The notes beneath the pieces are model-generated. The model was not told where the DNA came from. It did no database searches and was given only the letters and a program-made list of their open reading frames with translations. From Owenia fusiformis (Eukaryota; Annelida; Polychaeta; Sabellida; Oweniidae), in the NCBI GenBank assembly GCA_903813345.2, contig CAIIXF020000005.1, positions 4,989,375-5,053,374 on the forward strand: a stretch of DNA of 64,000 nt, read 5' to 3'. Position numbers and translations under genes: made by a program. Of the stretch, positions 1 through 14,200 are shown piece by piece. Each line of letters opens with the position of its first letter. Within the stretch, counting starts at the first letter, position 1.

Positions 1-3000
1 AAACATCGGTTAATATAAAAGAACATTGAAATACCACACATGAATTAATCAATAATGTAATAATGGCTTTTATGAAAGGGAACTTCTGTGAAAATTTATA
101 GCAAAAATCCTAGATATTAAAATAACTACAATATTATCAGAAAATACAAACGTGAATTTGACATCAAGTCTAAATCTTTGGGCACAATACTATTGGCATC
201 ATCATCTAACATTTCCTTTTCTGAAATCCTACTTTTAGACACAACCTCTACCCAATATGGCGTATCTAAATGGTGGAATCCCAGATGGAAATTGGTGTTT
301 TATATCGCGTTAGATGTGGCCACTGACTTACTGCAATGCTTAAGGTATTGCTGACATAATACATAACACTACCGACATGGCGCTGTTTGCAAACAGTCGC
401 ACCTCAACACTTTGTTACATGTGGTGCCCTCTATACCTAAGCAAGTAGAAATCAAACGCAACATATGTCTAAACCTGGTACAAAAACATGTGTCAATTCA
501 GCCTTCTTGCAGTTATAACTGATCCATTCTATACACATGATAGATGACATCCGTTATCTTTACTTATGATATTTCGTCAACCAACCAGGTGGTGCTTTAT
601 ATCGAGGTTAGAGGTATGTTGTCGTCTGAAACATTGATATACATTGCCTATATGTACATACATAAGATATAAATCACTCTTATAATTTACATCCAGTTAC
701 AAAAACCATGCCCTTTACATAGTAACACCATCATTATGCTACATTCTGTAGTAATAAAAAATACATAAAATAATGCTAAAATAATCCCATATAATATTTG
801 AATCATTCAAATAAAAAGATAAATTGCAATGAATACTCTTCATTCTATGAAACCGAGCCACCTCAAATTATTTTTCAATTTGTGGTGTGTCATGAGCATG
901 ACACTTGCCAAGGTCATTTTACGAATATCATATTCTTGTTTAGCTTTTCCATTGAATGATTCTTGTATAGATACACACAATATATATAGTACTTATACAT
1001 ATACTGGGCCTTTCCTCACACCTGACCCCACATCGAGCCTTTGAGTATACCGCAACCTGGCATCTCGTATCTTTCCAAATGCTGTTACCTTTCTTCCAAT
1101 CATTGAAATAGCCCTTTCCCAAAAATGATAAAAGATTAAATAAATTAATAATATAAATGAGTATATATAACACAAGATTAGAAATGCCAGTTTTTGGCAG
1201 CTAATGAATTAAGCATTTTATCTATTACAGTGATACTTTAATGTGTTTGTTAAACAGTCCCTTTCCTTAAAAGATAAACCCATGGTTGCCATAGTGCATT
1301 AATTGTTACCATAAATGAAAAAGATGAAATTTCCACAAACTTACAAAAAGCCATACCCGTTTTATGAGAGACAATTTTAGAAAATTCATTATTTTCTAAT
1401 ATTTTGATGTTTTGAACTCTTGAAGTTGATATATGATGTCAACCATGGGTTTATCTTACAGGGTTTAGGCATGCGATTCAAATACACACATCAACACGAT
1501 TCATGCTATTGTTAGATATGTGCATAAGTATCACATACAATATATAAGCCAAGATAGTCGGACATTATAAAATGATCATGTAAAAACATAGGGCTAGAAA
1601 TACCCATTGAGAACTAGAAAAAATAACTGGTGCACTGGAATATGTTATATATTTAAGTGGCACATCCTCTTTTATCATATTATATAGATATAGTACTAGC
1701 ACCTTCTTTCCGCTGTGAAATAAATACCCCTTCTGTACACATGTTCAATTTTACAAATTCTAAATACATCAAAGACTACCATAGCTAGTCGTCTCAGTTT
1801 TCATTTGAATACAAAATACGGAATAGTACAAAGTTCTTTAAAATAAGAAACACTGAATACAAATACATGTATTTCATATTAAATTGCAGTTGTACGTTGT
1901 GTTACATAATTCCAATGGGCCCACTTGTATCTATACACATCTAGCAATTTTATATAGCAGAGCCTTACATTATGAAAAAACATACACCAATTCTTTGGAA
2001 AACACTCTCACATTTAATCAAATTTCTTTTTTTTTCTTTTTTTATATATATTTTATGATATTAAATTAGTTCAAAAATAAGCTACAGTTTCTACCATTTG
2101 TTTTGGAAACAATCATATAAGCTTGTTGAACGATGAATTGTAACATTTTGCGCTAAAACCGCTCACTACTAAAATCACAGATAACATCAAATTTCAATAA
2201 TAATGAAACATTACTTCAATACTATGTACAAATTGGGAAATCTGGGTTACATCAAGTGCTAATTCAATCAATATGAATTCAATAGTTGTATGTATCTTAT
2301 ATTACATATATATTTTATTACTCAAATACCAGCATTTTGCTGTTTGCATTACTACTTTTTTAATTTCAGAATTTCATTTCATGTTTTTGAATCAGCTGTA
2401 TTTTATTGTGTGCCCAAGAGCTGATCTTTAATTAACATCCCAATTCAGGGTCGAGATAATTCAAGAACCCTGAGGTTCATATAAAAATTCATTCAATTTT
2501 TGTTAAATTTAACAAATACATTCCTCGAAATCTAACTAATTATTCATTCTCCCTTATTTTTATTTATTCACACATATCCGTTGCCATAACGACAAGTGAC
2601 TGTTTATAAATATTTACTGAATGCTTGCGCAATCAGTTCTAGAAACACTAGTAATTTAGTACAAATTCTGCTAATACATTGAGCAAAAAAATAAAATAAA
2701 AATGTCTTTACCTATTCGGCTACAAAAATGGTAGAAAAATTGCACAAGACTCTTCCGCCCAAGTAAGTACTCCGTCATTCTACGGGCGAATATTTAACAA
2801 TCTATATACTGTACTAAAATAAATGGCCAAATGAGCATCTCTGATTAACTCTACTAGAGATAATTTCAACCAGTGTCAATAACCAATCAACAAATGAACG
2901 AAATATTTAAAACAGAAAAATTTATGTGGCATTTTTCAATTTGAAATAAATCAAATTCATTACTCTACACATTCTATAATGATCTAGAGGTATTATTCTG

Positions 3001-5050
3001 TGTAGAAAACTGCTGGATTGAAAGGTTACTGACATAGCTCTGAATATAATAATTTGATACATTAACCCTCTGGTGAAGTGCTATATTTCATGCAAGATAC
3101 AATTAGAAAGCCGAGGTAGGTAGGGTTAAGAAATAATTCCAAAATACAACATCACTCTAAATAAATTCTCTATACAAAAAGTGTGAAATATGTAGCTGTA
3201 TACAGTCGTGCAAACTACAATACACAGATACTAACTGATCCTTAAATTGTTTGAATTTCAAGTCGTTCTTCATTGTCTCTACATTCTCTGAATGTGAATC
3301 GATTCCCAAAGAGATAGTTGGCTCGCAGAGAGACCCCTTATACACTGCGCATGCTAGGACTAGAAAAATAAAGCTAATCTTTTTACATTATTAATAAATT
3401 AGATCAAAAATAAATCTTTACTCATTGGATCTTCTGCAAGCCAAGATGCATTATGGGAAATAAAGCCAATTACTGTTTTTCTGTACTGCAAAGATGAGCC
3501 TCATTTCCCATAATGCATTCTCTCTGAGAAACAATTTCCTGTGCTTTTAATTGCTTCTTTTATTTTCAAGTGGTGTTGTTTGCTGGAATTTAGCAAGCAG
3601 TGAATACCTATATACATACATTTAACATGTACAAATTTAGCTCTTACCCAACCTAGAATTACCCCTATTTTACAACAAATAGACTAACCCTCCTCCATTC
3701 TCGACTAGTCCATTTACATAAATGGGGATGTGCTAGTTTATGGCACAAATGCACTGTGGCACAAGACAATACCTTATACAGACAAGACTAAAGGACAAAG
3801 AAAGCGAATCATATCATAGAAAAATAAGGTAGAGAATTCTGGGTATTAGTATGTTAAAAAAGAACCTGTCACATGCAAGGTTCCAACATCAAATTCAATT
3901 CAACTCCTGATATCAAAACTATGCATCAATGATTTTGATTCTTCACTACCCCGTAGTTATATAACCAGCCATCATTCAAACATTCATACTCCCCCACCCA
4001 CACCTCCTACTTGCATGCTTACAACAGGCGTTTTAGTACAAAGTGACTAGAGAGACTCATCGTGCAGGTAGTTTAAACCATTATTTGCAAGAAACTATAA
4101 AATATGATTGTCTATATATAGCTTGCTATGCCTTATGCAGTATTCTATGTACATATAAGGTGTAATTTAGGTCTCCCACCTGTATTTAAGATACAGGATA
4201 GACATGTCGTGTACATGTACTCTAGATTATAAGAACAGCTATATACTTTGTGTTAGATATAGGTATTAGTGGATTAATATAGAGTAAAGCATGATTCTTG
4301 TCTATGTAATAGTATGACAGTATTCCCTACATACACAGCTAGCTCTATATTCATGTATATACCACCACTAAGGGGTATATTCATGGCTATACGCTTCAGG
4401 TATATTATTGATGATATACATTTGCTTATATTCTTCAGTAGATCACCCGTTCAATGTAGGGATTTGGGAAACCAAGGGTCGCAAACAGAATGTCTTTGGT
4501 TGAGTGAGATCGTACAATAGATCACGTGACAATGACATCATCAAACAAGATGTCTGCTTCCAAGGAACATTTCCCGCCACACGTTATGAACAAGTGCACT
4601 GATTATACATACATGCATACAAAATGTGATAAAAACCTAGATATTTTATAAAACTTATTCTTATCAAACATGAATACGCGTATTGGAAGTCTCTAGCAAA
4701 AGATATATAATAAAATCTTTACATCCATATTTGTTTTAAAAAATGTAATGGCGAGAGATGTTGCAAGAAGCCTGGAGCACACACTAATGCTTTGGTATAG
4801 TTTTTAATTAACAGCCAGGATCATTCTGAGGTAACGTGCTGTTTTCTGACAAATTCCTTGGCCGCAACCAATCAGATCACTAGCTTCATAAAGTGCACTG
4901 AAGCATTCGCAATTAAGTTGAGACCACTAGAAACTACCAATTAAATAAATCTCAGATCCTTTCACAAATGCTTCAGAGTACTAATTATCCAGTTCTGAAT
5001 GTGGAGCTAGCTCTGCTTGACTGCAGACGACATTCCAAGATGGTGACTTT
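1..5050 (-). other. 3' flank and probable 3' UTR of the CPEB gene
   Basis: About 5 kb downstream of the CPEB stop without a recognisable gene. CPEB mRNAs usually have long 3' UTRs, so part of this is probably transcribed. Sense-strand AATAAA and TTTTAT words are so frequent in this AT-rich DNA that I cannot place the poly(A) site. The only structure I see is the inverted repeat at 3446-3518. Confidence 0.5.
3446..3518. repeat. Perfect 16-bp inverted repeat with 41-bp loop
   Basis: ATGCATTATGGGAAAT (3446-3461) faces ATTTCCCATAATGCAT (3503-3518). The word TTCCCATAATGCA resembles the ZNF143/Staf-type site TTCCCANNATGC found at many animal promoters. It could act as paired binding sites or as an RNA hairpin if the CPEB 3' UTR reaches this far. 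Confidence 0.85.
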
Positions 5051-5278
5051 TTAGCACCAGCGGAAAGGAACAGCCCTTGGGCGATCGGCACCTTCCTTGA
5101 CTAGAGGCTTGTGGAACTCACGACCAGGTCTGGCGTGGATTTGGGCCCAGCAGTGTTCGCAATAATATTGCAGACAGGTTACGTTAGCACAGAAAAATGG
5201 TGCAAATTTGCCACCACATCGTGCTCCTTGACATTCATCGCACATCTGATCATCCAGAACGTATGGCTTTACTTCAAC
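5051..5278 (-). CDS. CPEB2/3/4: CPEB terminal coding exon: end of RRM2 and ZZ zinc domain
   Basis: The exon starts after a CAG acceptor in a full codon (VEVKPYVLDDQ, the RRM2-ZZ junction) and ends with TAA; its length is 228 nt, a multiple of three. The ZZ domain reads CDEC, then RCGGKFAPFFCANVTC, LQYYCEHCW and the histidines of IHARPGREFHKPLV. These supply the Cys/His ligands of the cross-braced two-zinc fold. In known CPEBs this domain contacts the RRMs and partner proteins. The C-terminus is FRWC, where vertebrates have FRWS or FRWN. No downstream coding exon is needed. Identification rests on long near-identity to the vertebrate domain. Confidence 0.97.
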   Translation of the reverse strand, partial: VEVKPYVLDDQMCDECQGARCGGKFAPFFCANVTCLQYYCEHCWAQIHARPGREFHKPLVKEGADRPRAVPFRWC

Positions 5279-8200
5279 CTGGATAAGAAATCAATGTTCT
5301 CCATTAAATATTGCTAAATAATTAATATATTTTCCAATATATTTTGGCACGTTTTCAGAAATGGTAAAAACTTTTATTGTTATTGATATGCAGTGTACTA
5401 TAGTACTCTATGACATTTGAAACATAAATTCACTCCGATATAAAACTAAATAAAATCAACCCCTAGTTGGCCCTTATACCTCAGTCACATTTGATCTACG
5501 GCAATCTTATGTCTGCGGTTGCTACCAAAATTTGAGAGAAATATGCAGCACAAAATTTAAGACAAGCAATATTATGTAGATTTTCTATATCGATTTTGTG
5601 AAGCTATGGCCGCCATAATGCCGCCATAGAGCAAATGTGACAGAGGCTTTATACATGTAACAAACACATACCCTCTTATCAATGTCTCCATGTTGTAGTT
5701 GCACAAATCTAGCACTGATAGCTGCAATGTAGCTCTGCTGGTTGGAGAATGCAACCCTCCCGGCACCCTTGGGATATTTCAGCTCAGGGTCTGTGTCAAT
5801 ACCAGCATAGCAAACTCCACCATACAATCTGTCCATGATCATAGCAAGCTCAACTGAAATAAGATACAATCCACGGTGAATTATCATTATTGGGGATGGG
5901 GATGTAAGGATATCTATTCCTATAACCCAATGGCTATATAATACAGTCATATAGAAATAAAAGGTGATCAGTTTTCAGTATTTCTTATATTGTTGAAAGG
6001 GAAATCCTTATAGTCCTATCAATATGGCTGCTGACCTGACTAAGAGTGAAGCAGAAGTCATGAGTTCAGTAGAATGCACAAAAGATTACATAGAAAACAA
6101 GTCTTCTGTGAGGCGAAACCGTGCGAAACAACAAAACAACACGATGTCCTTCAGGCACATAATCTATCAATGCAAAACAAGGAAACTACTTACTAAACTG
6201 ACAATGCCTAGAGCTTTATAGACTGGGTATGATTCCAGTTAATTAATATATACTGATTTCTATTATTTGTTCTCTGCTCAGAAAATCATCCTTTGCAATA
6301 TACAGAAGTCGTAATATAGAAGTTCCAGTAACATAAGTTCACCTGTTGTGTCATATACCTTATCCTTACATACCATGTTTTTGAAATTTGAAACTCAAAT
6401 TAACAAATTATTTTTATTTTACTGGAAATGGCCTATTTCATGAATAATCTCAAAGCACAACTGACAGAACTTTCAGAAAACATGAACAGAAATGTGTAAC
6501 GTCCTTATAAGTGTCACATATACTGACCACTGTAACGCCCTACAGCAGTACTTTTAAACAGAGAGTAGATCATTAATACAGGACAATGCTACAGGGCCCA
6601 TATCTATAACAATTTGAACTAAATATGACCCTAATGTATCAATTTGACTGTCAGCATCTGAGAAGATTGCCATTAATTAAGTAAAGTCCATTGAAATATT
6701 GATCGAAGTGTCAATGAATTATGGACAGTTAAATGATAATTAGAGGAATAAGTACTGGATATCCGTCAAATATGAAATAATTTTTTCTCACTTTGCTTGA
6801 CTGGTTAGTATTGATTTATGAATTGGATAAGGTTCAATACACAATAAGAAGTTAAATCACAGTACACTTCTGTATTTGCACAATGTAATTAATCAAACAT
6901 ATTTACTAGGATATCCTATGATTTTTGAAGGAAATAATATTACTAGAACTCCCTATCTATTCTATGGTTCAAACAATACACACATCGTAAATATTCCGCC
7001 TAATATTTAGTTTCAAATAACAAGGCATTAACATACAAAATGTCATCACATGCCATTTGTTACAGATGCTGAATGCTAACACCAACCACCGACCATCAAC
7101 CACTGAACACTGTCCACAAAAAGTTGGAGCTATAACAATATGTCAATTTATCCTATGATGTTATGATATAAATAAACTCAGAACACGGTTTAGACTGGAC
7201 ATGATACTAATAATGTACTCTGAGAGGAAAGATAGTTCATTGATTTTGCAAAACTCCCGAATGAGTAATTAACAGAGGTCATTTGAAAAATGGTCAAATC
7301 TATGGATGAACAACGACTGGAGACTTGAAAATGACAAGGCAGGCCTAAATGAATTAAAAAACTGTCAAAAAGGCATCCTTTGATTGACATTGCAATTAAG
7401 AAAGACAGTCCAAATATTAGGAGCTCAATAGTGGCAATAATATGGTCAAAAACTATATCTGATCTCAACTTTTAATAAGTAATGCTGTAATTGTACACAT
7501 ATAACATTTTATTTGCTGACATATATATAACATTTTCATTTCATAATTTGACCACAATGATCATCCAGCATATTATATGAACAAACTGAATGACTGACTT
7601 TCATCTGATATTAACTTAAAGTTTTTTTTTCAACTAACATGTACATGTTGATGAAAAATATAAACTTAGATCGATAAGTTTGATGACTGACTGAATAATA
7701 GCCATCAATTAAAAAGTGATTATATCTTCATGACCATTTGGAATGGATAGTCGTAATTTGCATAAGTAATTAAAGAAGACAATGTACTTAACAAGTTCAA
7801 CTTGACCTGGGAAAACATCCACACTGTGCGGGATTGAGGTAACTGTATAAATATAATTAAATCTTTGGGTTGGAATACCCTGTAACGAATGCCTACACTT
7901 AAAGGAAGTATAAACAGTTTTTCATTAATATTTATGAATAAACCACTCTAATAGTAAAATGACTACACACACAATTAGCTATTAACTCTTCTCCCCAGGC
8001 TTAAAATTTGATTAAAGTCACATAGGGAAATGGGTGTACTTTATAAAGGCAAGGAGGGGTTACCTAAACATGGTCCCGCACATTGGCTCAAACGTGAAAG
8101 AAGAGGTCACTGTTCTAATTGATTAATCAAACACCGAATAAGTGATAAATCTAACTAAGAGTTAATTAATAAGACATGTTTCTCTGCACCCTCATGCATA

Positions 8201-11200
8201 AGGCTTTAGTAATATACTCGACGCAATGTTGACAGTCGACTTACCAGCTCTTAGCGGTCGAGGAACGCCACCAACGAAGATAGTTTTCCTCGGATCTAAT
8301 GGCTGAGAGCCATCCATGACAAAGTCAGAGTCATTCAGATTCCAGGGCCTGATCTGAACCTAAAAAATAAATGTTATATTACAAATACCCTGTATAACGG
8401 GGCAATTTCTTTTCATGGTCGGATTAGCACATCATTTGAGATCTAAAAAAATTATGGGATGGATTCGAGAATATGTGTTTCTTCTGTCTATTATTAAGTA
8501 ATTGTTCTTGAATATAATATAATATAAATTGCATTTTTAAGTTTAATTTTAAAATCAAATCAATAGAGTTCAACAACTCTCACATTTGTAAGATATATTA
8601 TATATTGCATGTACTTTACATACAAGTAATTTGATGAGAGTCCTAATCATGAATTCCCATCTCAAATGATTCATGAATTTATAACGAAGAAACATCCGTT
8701 TAATGGAAGCGTTTCATCATTCTAATCCCCACACAAAATTAACATTATGCGCAACTGATGTGTTTTACTATCAACCATAGAGAAAATCAATAATGGTGCA
8801 CCCTTGACACCAATCCCTGGTGTTAGACCATCCTGACACATAATAACATACAGCAAAACTTCTTGAAATTGAACACTGCTACGGTGAGATAAATGTTCTA
8901 TTCCTGTAACATTTTTAGGTTCTCAAATATAAAATTGAGGGAGTTAATTGGACTTCAAAAATCTGGTGCCACAAAAATTCACATTTCTAGGTTAAGAGTA
9001 TGCAATTTGAAACTGAAAATGTTCACATTCTACAATTTCAGGTCTATGTGGACATATATACTATGGAACAGAGACATTAAATTATTCACTTTTCAAGATG
9101 TAACCATAGAGAGGTGTTCACAAACTGAAGGTTCCCTGTAAATAAACTAGAATTGCCCCATTTCTAATATAGTCAGCAATGTCACCAAGCACTTTTGTGG
9201 GAGAGATGGGAGGATTTCATATTTCCCAGAAGAGAATGACATATTTGAACAAGAAAATGCAGATTCAATTTTCATCCGCTTTTCTGAATTGCTTTCATTG
9301 AGATAAATGATTAAGATAAATGATTTATATACTTAATACAAAGATCCCTTGTATGAAATGAGCTAATTTTCTTCAATTCATTTATTTATTTCCAATAAAG
9401 GTTTAAAATACATGTTGAGGTGAAAGGCACCCTATTGGGCATATTATCATTCATTCCAAATAGAAGGATTAAACCTAGTTCAAGGTATGAATATGTACAA
9501 ATAAACACAAAATAAAGAATTGTGGGTCTGGTCTCCTGTGGGGAACCATGGAAGATAATCCATGACATAATACAAAATGCCCCATTTACAGAATATATTC
9601 GCTATTTCAAGGAAATAATTTATCACCCTTTTCTAGGATTTTAAACAATTTCCTGAGAGCTAAACATACAACAGGAAAACACACAAATCCAAATAAACCA
9701 TATGAACTACAAAAAATCAAAGTATGAACATTTGTATCTCCACATTTCATTATTTATAATCTCTGATTACACCATTTTAATCGCAGTGTTGTAGGCAGGC
9801 ATGAGTTGATATTAAACAGAAGATTACATCAAGGCAAAAACTGGTAACAAGTGAGTGATTGCAAAAAGCTCACCATGTGAGCTAAAAATCTGGGTAAAAA
9901 TCAGTTCATATGAGCCAAAACAGACATTAAACCTATTTGCAGTTTTCAAGTCTTTAGATTATCAAACATATGATTCAAAGCACGACTCTCAAAATATTTA
10001 GCCTGTGTATACTTACTGGTTTATCCTTCATGGTAGGACTAGAGACACACCAGTATAGTTTACTGTCATCCATGACACAGGCCTCTATCAATGCCTGAAC
10101 AGACATCTCATCTTGAAACAGCAAGAAACAATAGCCTGCAAATATAGGTAAATAATACCAATTACAATTCTTATCTTCATTTAAGTGTATCTTAAATGAA
10201 TGCTCCAATTTTGTGTGCCGCTGTTATAAAAGCATAGTTTCCAAATAAACAAATAAAAATATATATATAAACACACATTTATAGACCTAGAGAAATCTGC
10301 TATGTACATGTACTTTGATGGACTTGTATAAGCACTTTCACAAGATGATATTCCATAAGTCATTTTGGGCTTCGTGGAATATCACTTCTGAAAGATATTC
10401 GTCTAAAGTAGAACAAAATATTTGGGCAATATCATTATAGGACTGCATCTTAAAATGTCAACCCAATGTTGTTGCACCCATTAATGACATGAATACCGCC
10501 TACTGCCTAATGATTAAGTCTACGTGACTTGGATGAAGGGCAACGATGTCCAACATCCAGTATTTTAAAAGATCTGACCTTAAAATGCTGAACTGGTCAA
10601 TCTAATCAAAGAACATTTCCTAAAAAGTTTCAAAAAATGACAGCAATTTTCTAACATTTTCACAATGAGCATGGACTACTTTGTTGATGACTTTCTTCAA
10701 ATTACAACTCCTTTTATATTCCACTTTATATTCTAAAAACACTTGATTATATTTCATACATTGGTAAGGGTATTAGAGAAGATAAGAAAAAATCCCAAGT
10801 CTTATCAAAAAGGTCAATTATCTGGTATCGCTAAACATGCCAAGGCAAAGGACTTGAAATCTTCAGACATATAACTGATATAGCCAAGGTGGAGGTAAAC
10901 TAGTTCAAGGATAATCCTCAAAGAGATTTCAAACAAAGTGATCAAAAAGAAACACAGGTTTCACCTCATTCAATTAAGCTATAATAGAGAGATGATTGGC
11001 CTTTGTGCAACAAATCTTTAATTCAACAGATTCCTATTGGAAGAGTTATTTTGTGAAGACTATCCTATATGCTCCAAAGCAAAAGATAATATTAGATAGA
11101 TAAAACCATCAGATCTTGAGCAAAGCTTAGGAGAAAAAACTAATTGGATCAAAGTGGGTAATATAATATTAAGAAGTTCACAGTTGATAAAACTAACTGC

Positions 11201-14200
11201 CTCCAACAGAAATTTCAAAAAAGAAAAAAATTAGATTCCTAACCACTTGCCCATTCTGAGTATCTCATGAATGACTGGCTTAATGTCATGCTTGATGTAC
11301 AAAATCATGAGTGGATAGACACACTTGTGATTGCATTAATAATTTAAAATCTACTTAAACACACGGCCACTAAAGTGAAGATGGTCAGTTATGCCCCTGA
11401 GACTCTTTCTAACAAGGCATGCGCATGTAAGAGTGCAATACAGAAAGATTAAAGTGCTATAATGATTTGTTGTTTTAGATATTCCATCATCCACCAATTC
11501 ACCATAGAAATATTAAAATATTAATATCAACATTTTTATACAAAATCAGCCAATTTCCTGTGTCTCTTAGTTGCCCTTAGACCTCTGACCAACCATCCCA
11601 AAATGCATCTGATGATGTCAATCCAGAGCACAACAGCCCCTAATTGGATATATTACAAGAAAACACTACTGTGATTTCAACGCAAGGTTAAAACAATCCA
11701 TCAGTAGATCAACCATGAGCAAGCCTTGGCGCTATTCTAATACAATTATCAAACAATTTCCTTTACGTCCAAAACAGATTAAACCAATTTGTGAGAGTGA
11801 GAACAATTGTTTTTTCAGATAATCAAGTAGTGGGAGGACTATTTCAAAGAGTACCTCAGCATCAACAAAGGCTAATAAATCAACAACTTGGCCTTTCTAA
11901 AATCAAAACAACGTCTCTTAAATCAGGGCCCTTCAGATTCGAAATGTTCCCCTGATCTTGTTTCATTTATACATTTATCCATTTACTGTCCCTTTTAACT
12001 ATTTGAGCATTACCCTATGGATTTTAATCCAGATAAAGTTTAACAAGTGGTGATGGCCTTTGTTGAACAAGAAGGAGTGGGGAATGTTCCATTTGCCCCT
12101 TGGTGGTTCCTCTTCAATCAGTTAAGCATTATCAACGGAACCTTAATTTGGATAAATCGAAACATCAACTGGTGGTATTTGAAGGACAGAATTCTTTTAG
12201 AAGTGAGGAATTTACATTCACCCCTCAACAGTCCCTTTTATCTCTAACAGAAAGCCTACCCAATAGAAACAAAGTTGAACATTTGGATGATTGGTTGGCC
12301 TTTAAAGTGACACTGTCTACAATTTTTTGATATTTTTGAAAAAATGATGATCTCACGTATCCTTTTACCTACATGCTGTTATCAAGCCAATTATTGAGAC
12401 TTCCAGCAAAAAGATGGTGAGGACTATTTCAACTACAGAACAAGGCACAGACGTGAACAATATCGTACCTAAAACACAGCATGTATGTAGAAACATCCCT
12501 GAAAATTTCAGATGAATCCCTCAAATGGTTTGGCTGAAAACCTGTAGACAAGTCTTGAAAGTGAAGATTTTAGCAAAATGGCCACCTTAAAATTTACCAA
12601 GAATGCCCAAAAACTAATCAGTTCTTAACGTTGATATGTAGAAACATCCCTGAAAATTTCAGATGAATCCCTCAAATGGTTTGGCTGAAAACCTGTAGAC
12701 AAGTCTTGAAAGTGAAGATTTTAGGACGGAAAATCCAAAATGGCCACCTTAAAATTTACCCAGAATGCCCAAAAACTAATCAATTCTTGACGTTGATATG
12801 TAGAAACATCCCTGAAAATTTCAGATGAATCCCTCAAATGGTTTGGCTGAAAACCTGTAGACAAGTCTTGAAAGTGAAGATTTTAGGACGGAAAATCCAA
12901 AATGGCCACCTTAAAATTTACCCAGAATGCCCAAAAACTAATCAGTTCTTGACGTTGATATGTAGAAACATCCCTGAAAATTTCAGATGAATCCCTCAAA
13001 TGGTTTGGCTGGAAACCTGTAGACAAGCTGAAAAGTGAGACGCCGCCCGCCTGCCGCCCGTCAAGCTGACTACAATATCGTACCTCTTGTTAGGTACGAT
13101 AAATAAAAACCAGAAAGTACCTTTATAAGGCAAATTGTACTTAGCATAATCTAAAGCCCACATATTGACTAGGGAGTACATTAAACTTTGAGATTGATCA
13201 TCCAGTTGACATAAGAAGCAAGTGTAAAGTGTCCCGAAGGATGTGATTTCCCCTCTTTGCCCAAAAGTGACGGATTGACTCTATATCTATTATGCCACAT
13301 GCCCCCATAGGATGAAATCAACAGCATTTCCAGTTCCTACATCCGCATAGTGCAGTCTCTGAGTGAGTAATTTAAGATCATCGCATGAATATTTAAGCGA
13401 ACTTGGAGTTATGTGCAGATTTGGTTAAAATGACACAGGCGGTTCAGCTGAATGACATTAACTCACTCTCCATTGCATTAGCTATTGACTTAACTATATT
13501 GGAGTTAAAATCAATTATTGTATGATGGCTATACTTGAGTATTGTGAGGAATGTATAAGTATATCCAAGCTGTTCACATATGTAAAGAATTTTTTTCATT
13601 TCCAGAAAACATTTTAAAGTCAATGTGTTCACATGCATACAATTATTGCAATATATGTACAGCGGTTTCATTTTTTGGTACAAGCTGCATATACAAGACT
13701 GCATATGTGGGCGTCAAATGAATTATCAGCCAGGTGAATGTGATATACGACCCACATTGTGACTATCACTTGATTAAATAGCCAGTAGTAAAACCTTTAT
13801 TTCAGTACAATACCTGCATATCTCTGATTTCAATTGGGAATTGTTTAAATGTATGAATCAATCAATCTTCTAAAATTGGATGAACACCATACCATAATAT
13901 GAAATACAGAGATGACCATGCCAACATCATCGCAATGACCTCCCTTGTAATTTCACTCAATAGAATTTGATTAATACACCTACTTTAATTCACCCAGACA
14001 AAATTGTTATCATTCTGGGAAAAGGACTGATGGTTTTTATGATTCCAATGCCCCTCGATGCCCTATAAAAGCAGTTTGGATCTAATTTCATCAATAATAC
14101 AATATTTCAATTCCAATCTGGCTTTGACCAGGGTCTCCATACGTTCTAAGTGTGCCCATAAAATGTAGCTCTGTTTTCAATCATATCTGCCTATAACAAA

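Noticed and set aside
5585-5671. Continuation of the RRM2 frame beyond 5672
   Set aside because: Homology stops at GDIDKR exactly at a GTATGT donor; the extra residues are intronic.
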